A DNA stretch of 64,000 bases, taken from Ascidia mentula (lineage: Eukaryota > Chordata > Ascidiacea > Phlebobranchia > Ascidiidae). Location: NCBI GenBank assembly GCA_947561715.1, contig OX387200.1, positions 21,392,501-21,456,500 on the forward strand. The letters run 5' to 3'. The notes beneath the pieces were generated by a model. The model was not told the origin of the DNA, ran no database searches, and saw only the letters and a list, made by a program, of their open reading frames with translations. Below are positions 56,764 to 64,000 of the stretch, in pieces; within the stretch, counting starts at the first letter, position 1, and the number at the start of each line of letters is the position of its first letter. A program made the translations under genes and the position numbers.

Positions 56764-58641
56764 ATGGCTTCTCGGATATCCCGTCTTGTACGGGAATTGC
56801 CTTCCGTTAGCTCAAGGTAGGATTTATGATCTTGGTTATGATTACTGTTGGTCAAAAATATGTTCCTTTTTGTAACAATAACATTATGATTGATATATTT
56901 TATATACAATTGCTCCAAATGATGGGCTTATGACTTGTTAACCCACTAGGCAGCTATTATAAAGTACAGCAAATTGAGCAAATTGTATACCTTTGTTAGA
57001 CCTAAATCTGTAGTTAATGACATGACAGGTTTACATTTTTTTCCTTGTTTAATTTGGTTTAGTTTTAGATGTTTGTCAACAACATCAAGAGTTGCCGCCC
57101 ATGACAACTTTAAAATCCATCTTCCTTCCTATGTAAAATCAACAATATCCAGCCACAAAATTCAATATGAATTGGAATCACGAAAAGACCCTGAGTCAGA
57201 GAAAATCGACTCAGAAACCACAGCTATTCAACTGCAGATTCCATCAACCGGCACTGTAAGTCAACAGTTTACCTTGCATGGGTATGGTTACATTGTTTTT
57301 CAGCTACTGCATAGCAAAAGGTTCATAAAATATGGTGTATTTTATTGGTTTAAACTAACATTGTTGTGATTAAAGCTGTAGTATTTGAAATGTGTAACAA
57401 TTTTAAACTTGTATCCAAATTTGTTTGAGATATGTTTCGGTTGATGCTTAATTTGCCATCAAATGCAATTTTGAAACATTCTGAAACCTGTTTCACATGA
57501 AGTTTATCAGTTCACGTTCATAATTATAGTTGTCATTTTCCTCAAGGATGTTTCCTGTCTTAATGGTGTTCCTGAAGAACATGTTGTGACAAGAAGAGTT
57601 CGGGTATTTCGACCTGCCAAAAACGCAATGCAATCTGGCAATCAGATCACAAAACTTTGGAAAATTGAGTTTGACACTCGGGAGAGATGGGAAAATCCAA
57701 CTATGGGATGGGGATCAAAGTTAGTTCTCTTAAAATGTTTAAAATCAGTTTTGCTTAAACCAGTGGTTCCCAACCTTATTTTAGTGTAAGCGCCAAGAGT
57801 AACACCTTTTTGTAGGGCAGAATAAATAACACTAGTATTCAAAGTTATAAAAAATGCAGCAATTTATGCTAAACAATTTTAATATGTAACTATGTATGAA
57901 AAAATAATTAAGCTTTACACAAAACATGTTACAACATCTCTGCCACAAACTTTCTCTTTAACCATTGTTTGGTTTCTAGTGCTGATCCTCTGTCAAACAT
58001 TTCCATGGCGATGACCTTCAAAACTAAAGATGATGCTGTTGCTTTTGTTGAAAGACAAGGTCAGACTGCATCTCAAGTAGACTGGCATTTAATCAACAAA
58101 CATTATTAAATCTTCACAATGAACACAGAAGTGTTTCATGTTATCATAAATACCTAGTTCGCAAATCACAATATACCAAGTAAGGACCTGCACAGCTGAG
58201 CGATCCTGCCTTGCCTTTGAATGGTATGAAACATAACTGTGTTAACTGAATATAGTGGTAGAGATCCCCTACGTATATGTTAAAGGTCGCCTGGCAAGTT
58301 GTGTGGTTGCGCACCAGTGTACCTTGGCTACAATATGCCCTGTGAAACCACTGAGCTCATAGTCTTTGTTTGTTGGGCCTGGTAAGCTTAAGGTCATGGG
58401 TTCAAACCTCACCAGGAGCTTGATTTTTTTATCTTTTGACTTGGCAGGAGTAAAATGGCTGATCCAGTTTGGATGCAACGCCAGCAAACCAAATGCTTTA
58501 TTATCACGACCTGTAAATAAGTTTCCTTCTGCTTCAGGGTGGTCTTGTTATGTGGATGAAGCCAAGGAAAAGCAGATGCAGCCCAAAATATATGGAGCCA
58601 ACTTTTCTTGGAACAAACGAACAAGGCGGGCCATGAAATAG
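56764..58641 (+). CDS. NDUFS4: NADH dehydrogenase (ubiquinone) iron-sulfur protein 4, mitochondrial
   Basis: Five exons (56764-56816, 57069-57255, 57547-57719, 57980-58059, 58538-58641) give 198 residues; exon 2 could begin six bases earlier at 57063. The N-terminus [18 protein letters not shown] is basic and Ser-rich, fitting a mitochondrial presequence. The mature part matches NDUFS4: [66 protein letters not shown] and the terminal [21 protein letters not shown]4 is an accessory subunit of complex I needed for late assembly of the N-module. Despite its name it binds no Fe-S cluster. The linker between presequence and conserved core is longer than in human (175 residues). Confidence 0.95.
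57765..57830. repeat. Possible hAT-type terminal sequence in NDUFS4 intron 3
   Basis: The stretch starts CAGTGGTTCCCAACCTTATT, a very common animal hAT terminus. No matching opposite end was identified within the intron. Confidence 0.3.
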
Positions 58642-59378
58642 AGCATGCATTCTTCTTGTTGCCACCAAACTTTAAAATTATCTTACTATTATGCTGTCAA
58701 ATTAAAACATTACGACTATATGTAACTGTGTCTTTGGTTGAGCAACAACATATTGTTATGTATTTGCAGTATGTGTACTCATGGTAGCAAAGACAAAAAG
58801 TGCCTAATACTGTTAAGCATTAACACAGACAATTTTCCACAGAGCAAAAAAAGTATAGTTGTTTTACATTGGGCAAAAATGGGTTGAAATTCATTTTAAC
58901 TACATATACACATCTTAGGAGCACCAACAGTATAGTTTGAGCAGTATGTAATAGTAGGTATTCTCAAGTGTGAAAACCACTGTTCATACTGTAAACAACA
59001 ACAAGAAACAGAAAACAAATTGCACAAGTTTGTTTCAAACAAAACACATATCACAAATATCAGGTAAAACCAACAGATAATTTACCAACAGTGTTTGCAA
59101 ATGAACAACTTTCCTGTTGCAACATTTAGAAGAAAAACAAGTTATCACATTTCAATATTTACTCAATCAAATATTTGTTTACTTCGGTAAACTGTGTAAT
59201 AACGGACCAAAATAACCCAAAAATTGTGTTTCAAAGTGCAGGCACTGGGCAAACCTTGAAATCTCAAGGATTTGTGTGTTAAAGTGGAAGAATTTATCAA
59301 AAAACACTGTTAGATGAAAGTGTTTTACCCTGGCATAATGGCCATGCAGCAGCAGCTAATGAAGGAAGCATGGAAAAG
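58642..59378. other. Intergenic, 3' ends of convergent NDUFS4 and ARL15
   Basis: AT-rich untranslated sequence; no feature recognised. Confidence 0.5.
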
Positions 59379-60742
59379 TCAAATTCTGCCAACAGGCTGT
59401 TGTTGATTTGAATAAAATTGTCTTAGCATGTCACCAAACGCCTCAAAGATTGAAAATAGTCCGGTGACATCAATTTTTGAACTTGATTTTATAACAAGGT
59501 TTGAGTTGGCTTGCATCGATTCCCGTAGATGAAGTTCTTCAATCACCTAAAATGGAAACAAGTGATGTAGTCTTTTGCACTTCGTGTGGTAAAATATGAT
59601 GTACATGATTCTTCAAAACATTAGGATCTAATGCAGCACACCAAATGTTAGTTACATCAATATGTTCCACATAACAATGAATGGCATGAGGAAAACTTTA
59701 ATCCTGGCAGTGTATAAGATAAGCTTCTGCTTAAACCAAATCTATTGTACTCAAACACACCAACGAACTGTTTGGGTTCCAGTTTTTGTGTCAATTAACA
59801 TCCATTGTTAAGATATGAACTTATAAAAGTCAACAACAAACCTTTTCATCAGTGCAGGCGCCATCTAAATCTTGTTTGTTGCATAATATTAACCAAGGCA
59901 ATCTCTGTAGATCAGGGTGTTTAAGCGCTTGGTGAATTTCTAATCTTGTGTCTTCAAGTCTGTCATGTGTGCAAGATCCGTCAATGACAAAAATGACTCC
60001 TTGTGCGCTATTGTAATATCGATTCCAGTATGTTCGAATGTTGTCACCACCTAAATGTTAAATTTGTTGAACAAATCTCAAAAACATATCAACAAACAAA
60101 GCCTTTCCAACCTCCAAGTTCTTTGACCTTCAAGGTGACATTTGGAAGTCGGATATCTTTCATTAAAAATCCTAAGAAAGAAACCTTTGGTATTCTCTTT
60201 TATCATCTACATGCTATTTAGGTATATACAAACATATCAACGTTCCTATTTAGGTAGGCCTACATATGTTTGCTGATGCTGTTGTAAAACTGCTTATGTG
60301 ACATTAATTTATAAAACCAGTTATGTACCTAATGTTGGAACAACTGTATCAGAATTTTCGTGTGTTAAAACAGAAAGCAAAGTAGATTTTCCAGAATTTG
60401 TCACTCCGATGCAAATCACATTGTATACTGGAGTTGTTGGAGTTTCTTCTTTGCAGCAGATACATTCATAAATCTGCAAGAATAAAAATGGAAAATTTAT
60501 TTTTTGTAAAGTTTGTAATTTGAAGCCAATTTTATGAGCAATGTTGATTGAATAGATTATCCAACATTTAATTAGACAAGTTTCACAAAATTGAATCATT
60601 GTTTAGGTAAAAATAATAGTTTTTTTGACTTGAAACAATAGGTTCTGTTAAAATTCTAGACACCTGGTCTTTATAATTTAATACTTACAGTATAACAGCA
60701 CACACGACAAATGCCACAACAAAGCCCACACGATTGGCTCAT
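59379..60742 (-). CDS. ARL15: ADP-ribosylation factor-like GTPase 15
   Basis: Five minus-strand exons (60742-60689, 60473-60329, 60171-60112, 60050-59842, 59546-59379) sum to 636 nt, giving 211 residues (human 204). Exon 1 is Cys-rich (MSQSCGLCCGICRVCCYT), which suggests S-acylation rather than myristoylation as the membrane anchor. The G domain shows P-loop GVTNSGKST, the switch region PTLGFLMKDIRLPNVTLKVK, ELGGGDNIRTYWNRYYNSAQ and GVIFVID, and base recognition CNKQD. The ELGGxDNIRxYWxRYY block separates ARL15 from other ARLs, which have a DxxGQ switch II. It lacks the usual catalytic Gln, as ARL15 does in vertebrates. ARL15 acts at Golgi and plasma membrane, where it regulates CNNM magnesium transporters. 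Confidence 0.93.
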
Positions 60743-61423
60743 TGTTTGAATAAAAGCTTAAAGTTGTTTAAAAAAGTTGTGTCCCACCACAAAACATTGT
60801 TCGAAAAGGTTGTGTTTCACCACATTTGAAATGTTTCAACGAATAAACGATGATTTCCAAATTCCAACCATGTACACTGTATGCTATTTATTGTACTGGC
60901 CGTTACGAGCGCCAGAGAGACGCCACAAATAGAATATATATTCAGGTGTCATTTTCAATAAAAAATGTGGTTGGCTCGATGGTACGTATGCAGGTAGAAT
61001 TGCAAGATGTAAAAAAAACTTTTATTTTGTGTTTTGCAACTTTAAGGAAAACTCCTTCCGCCAACAGAAACTGGAGGATTTTTAGGGATTCTTGGTGAAA
61101 GCTGTTCCTCTGCCAAACTTACCAAAATCCTGTCTGGCAATGAGTTACTTGAAGCGGATTATCGGTTATGTGAAGTTAAGATGCCTCTTAAATTAGAGGT
61201 TGCCAAACTATCAAAACATCTGCCTGGTCGCTTAATTATCCCTACGAAAAATTGGCCTGGTGCCCACAATAAAAGGTGTCGGTTTACCAGTTGTCGGGGT
61301 ATGTCCCCGCTGGGTGACCGTGGGGTACGACTGCGTCTCGGCCTCGCACCCCAAGGGATCCGACTGAGTCTCGTTGGCAACTCGGCCTCGTAGGCAACTT
61401 GCCTTCTCTATCTCAAGGTTTAC
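60743..61423. other. Intergenic upstream of ARL15, bordering an LTR element
   Basis: The plus frame following 61045 stays open to about 61390 in one reading frame and begins after a possible acceptor (CAACTTTAAG). I do not recognise the product and could not place a convincing upstream exon. Positions 61290-61400 are GC-rich with short repeats of the type GGCCTCG. Confidence 0.35.
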
Positions 61424-62311
61424 TGTTGGAGTTAAAGAACTCCTTTACACAAGTCTGTGCGTCTTCTAAATAGTCTAACTTCCGACTAAACACATACATC
61501 CACCAAGCTTCAAGCCAGTCCAAAGTTGTTCATAAATCCATTTATTGATATAATCCAACGAATAAATCCAAGTACAGTACAGTACAATTGGGGCTCCTAT
61601 ACAGTGTAATAAAGCAGAACCAACAGCCTAGACCCTTACACAGCAACAGTTAAAACACACTGATTTTGAAGGCGCTAGTCGCTCTGCTTATATAGTCTGC
61701 GGTTGGCCACACGTATTGATACCTTATTTGGAGTTGTTGCGCAACTTGAATGCAACTTGAAGTTGACCGATTTGGTCGATTACGTCAGTTATTTATATAG
61801 CTTAATTAACTAAGTGCCCTAATAGGTTATTTATGTATAGGTAGACTTTGTTTTCAGAATAACTAAAAGTAGTTATGTTTATTTTAGCTTTATTTATCAT
61901 TTGCGAAAGAAGTACTTGTGTTTAAATCAACCTTTATTTATTATTTGCCAAAGAAATGTCTGTAATTATTTTAACTTGATTTACATAGTTAGTTTGGTTG
62001 CCTAAGTTACCTATATGACTTTATTGCCCAAATTACATCGTTTATAACACATCTATAATGTGGCTGCTTCTACCGGCTACAATTTTTTCACCTGCCACCA
62101 GCTCGGCAGGTTTTTCCTATTAAATTGTCCGGTCAGGAATTGACCTAAACCGGAAATGAGTTCTTCTTTTTTCCCATGTCGTTTTATTGGACATCACAAC
62201 TTGGACATGCGTTGAACGCGTGATTACAATGACTTTGGTTTTAACTCTCGGTCATAATATAGTTATACGCTTTGGGCCTTTTTTAGTATATACATGTGTT
62301 GTGCGGCGACA
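61424..62311 (-). mobile_element. Long terminal repeat of an LTR retrotransposon (3' LTR)
   Basis: Fossil element. Read on the minus strand, an 888-bp LTR begins TGTCGCCGC and ends CTCCAACA. It has a TATATAAG box (61687-61694) and, about 145 bp further on, an AATAAA signal (61542-61547), the order expected for U3, R and U5. A purine tract with eight consecutive G residues abuts its 5' edge (62312-62329), as a polypurine tract does before a 3' LTR. The flanks at its two edges do not match, which argues against a solo LTR. The family is not assignable from the LTR alone. Confidence 0.75.
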
Positions 62312-64000
62312 TAATACCCCCCCCGCTTGTCTGGTACTTGCGGTCCATATATGAACGCAAGTTGTTGGTTCTGTTGAAGAGAGCGACGTACAAAGTACAC
62401 TCACAAATATATTTTATAGTACACCAAAATATATATATTTACACAAATTTCCGTTGTTCGATTGTAACATATATACATATAACAAAGCAATCACGGGACA
62501 CGATTGTTTAGACGAGGAGACATTTACAAAGATATAATTGTAGATCCACAGATTATTTTAGTACATTATGGAGAGCAACGAGAATACATATACACAAATT
62601 TTACATTGATACATAGGCGATAGCTGGTGTTATTAACACAGTAACAAGCGTATAATTGATGTTAAGTAAGCGTCTGATTGTTAATAGTTGCCACTATGTG
62701 GACTATATATCTCTTTTATTATTTCGGTTTGTCGCTTTGCGAAACTGTTTATAGCGTTATTAGGCTTTACACCATTGAAATTGCAAGCAAGGTGTAAGTA
62801 GGTACACGCGCATTCGTTGTTTGTATCGTGAAATGGCTTGAAAAATTGCTTCAAAATTTTGAACTGTGGAAGAGTGATTACATAGGATACCAACTACTTC
62901 CACGTTGGTGCCATTTGATATCAGAAAAAGTGAGATATTGGACAGAAGTGTCCTCATGAACAAGGCTGTAAATGGCTGTAAAATGCCTTATGTGTTGAAG
63001 ATAAAAACGCAATTCGCATTCCTCGAGGTAAATACAAATCGCGAAATGAAGTGAAGATCTACGTTATTTATTGCAAGAAGATCCATTCCACGTCACCCGA
63101 CTGGGCCCAAATCAGGTTCAGTGGAACGGAGTCTTGTCGCGAATAGATTCCAAACGTAGGGATCTCATGACTTATATTTATTTGAACAGCACAATTGCAT
63201 TAATATGTCGGCTGTCGCAGTCGCTGATCGAGTGACCCCATTCAGTTATTATAAGGTTTTGTGGGGTTGATCACTGCTGATGTTTACGTGTTGAAGGATG
63301 CGCGTCGCATGAGATAGCTGCCTCAGGAATTTATATCCTGATTTGAGAGATGCAGAAAGAAAGGCGATGCACGTTGCATGAGATTACATTGGCGGAGTGA
63401 AATTGTGTTAAGCATTGATTCGGTTCTTATACATATATAAACACATATAACGTTTTGGTGGGTCAAACATAAAAAATGTAACGAATCTATGTAAAAAGTG
63501 TGCTTTGTTGATTTATCAACATTTGTGCAGATGCCGGATGTTGGAAATTTTATGCGGCCTTCAGTAAACACAGACGGCTCACTATATTTGTAAATTGTAA
63601 AAGTCTTGTGACTTTATGGATGACTTCACCAAGACCGGAGTAGTCATACCTTGAAATTTCATGGCGGTCATTCCGCATGATGGTCGCTTCTGATTGATGC
63701 ATACGAAACTGTTCGCAGTTGAATTTGGAAAAATATTTCCTACTTCCATCACCGGAAAAAGGAGAGTTGACATGCAGTTTTTGTTGCGGTTTAAAAGACT
63801 GCTTTGGGAAGCGAGGATTGTTTCCTCCTGTAATTGTTGCATTGCTACTTTGGCGTTTTCTGACGCTTGGGTACCTGGCCTTTTTGGTTTTGTACTGAGG
63901 CAATTTATCTGCAGTTGAAGAAGAATGAAGTTTAGTTTTTTGTTGATGTTGGGGCACGTCTGTTGAGTCAAGTGTGTTTGCCACAACAATACTAGGCTTG
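62312..64000 (-). mobile_element. 3' internal region of the same LTR retrotransposon, continuing beyond the window
   Basis: Fossil element. It is inferred from the polypurine tract next to the LTR. The minus-strand reading frame near the right edge (63550-63984) is basic and Ser/Gln-rich and is not recognised as reverse transcriptase, integrase or protease, which would lie outside the window. Whether the copy is whole, and its age, cannot be judged without the other LTR. Ty3/Gypsy-type membership would be a guess. Confidence 0.45.

Noticed and set aside
58375-58415. tRNA gene or tRNA-derived SINE in NDUFS4 intron 4, from a B-box-like GGTTCAAACC
   Set aside because: No acceptable A box, anticodon stem or acceptor stem could be folded around it. 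A SINE remains possible but is unsupported.
60850-61098. First exon of a plus-strand gene joined to the open frame after 61045
   Set aside because: The only in-phase junctions I could find give very short products, and nothing resembles a known protein.
61424-62311. Solo LTR
   Set aside because: Bases directly flanking the two edges (TTTAC and TAATA) do not form a target duplication, and a G-rich polypurine tract adjoins one edge. This fits a 3' LTR with internal sequence.
1-64000. CRISPR arrays, bacterial operons or phage genes
   Set aside because: Spliced eukaryotic genes occur throughout, and no regularly spaced direct repeats were seen.

Overview
The window looks like nuclear DNA from an ascidian tunicate, most likely Ciona or a close relative. 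It is AT-rich, introns are short (many under 400 bp), genes are close together on both strands, several genes match chordate orthologues exon by exon, and one gene encodes a precursor full of neurotensin-like peptides, a type I know from Ciona. I assembled the exon models by hand from GT/AG sites. For each complete multi-exon gene the summed exon lengths divide by three and leave one open frame, and that is the main support for the boundaries given.

Left third (1-19 kb): the 3' part of EFCAB2/DRC8 (axonemal), an equilibrative nucleoside transporter (SLC29, 14 exons, minus), an arylsulfatase A-like sulfatase (8 exons, minus), intronless MPHOSPH6 (minus), a trypsin-like serine protease (plus) and IFT20 (plus). 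A long gene-poor stretch follows (19.6-26.5 kb), then a three-exon orphan seven-transmembrane protein (26.5-28.6 kb), then another gene-poor stretch (28.6-33.7 kb).

Middle (33-45 kb): PHAX (6 exons, minus), two tandem intronless HINT3-type HIT hydrolase genes (minus), a 963-residue intronless gene with a GlnD/DUF294-type nucleotidyltransferase motif (plus), and a five-exon neuropeptide precursor carrying about eight peptides that end in Ile/Leu/Val before dibasic sites (plus).

Right third (49-64 kb): an eight-exon HHAT/HHATL-type MBOAT protein whose catalytic His position is Gln, an intronless DAZAP1-like two-RRM protein (minus), RNF180 (7 exons), a long foldback repeat, RPS20 (minus), NDUFS4 (5 exons), ARL15 (5 exons, minus), and at the right edge an LTR with adjoining internal sequence of a retrotransposon that runs out of the window.

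Most genes are unrelated housekeeping, ciliary or signalling genes and do not form one pathway. The least expected layer is RNA: hammerhead ribozyme motifs. One near-perfect type I copy lies in an arylsulfatase intron. A decayed relative lies in an SLC29 intron, a fragment in an intron of the 7TM gene, and an independent second type lies in the 28.6-33.7 kb gene desert. With two foldback elements and several hAT-like ends, they show that small non-autonomous elements shaped the introns here.
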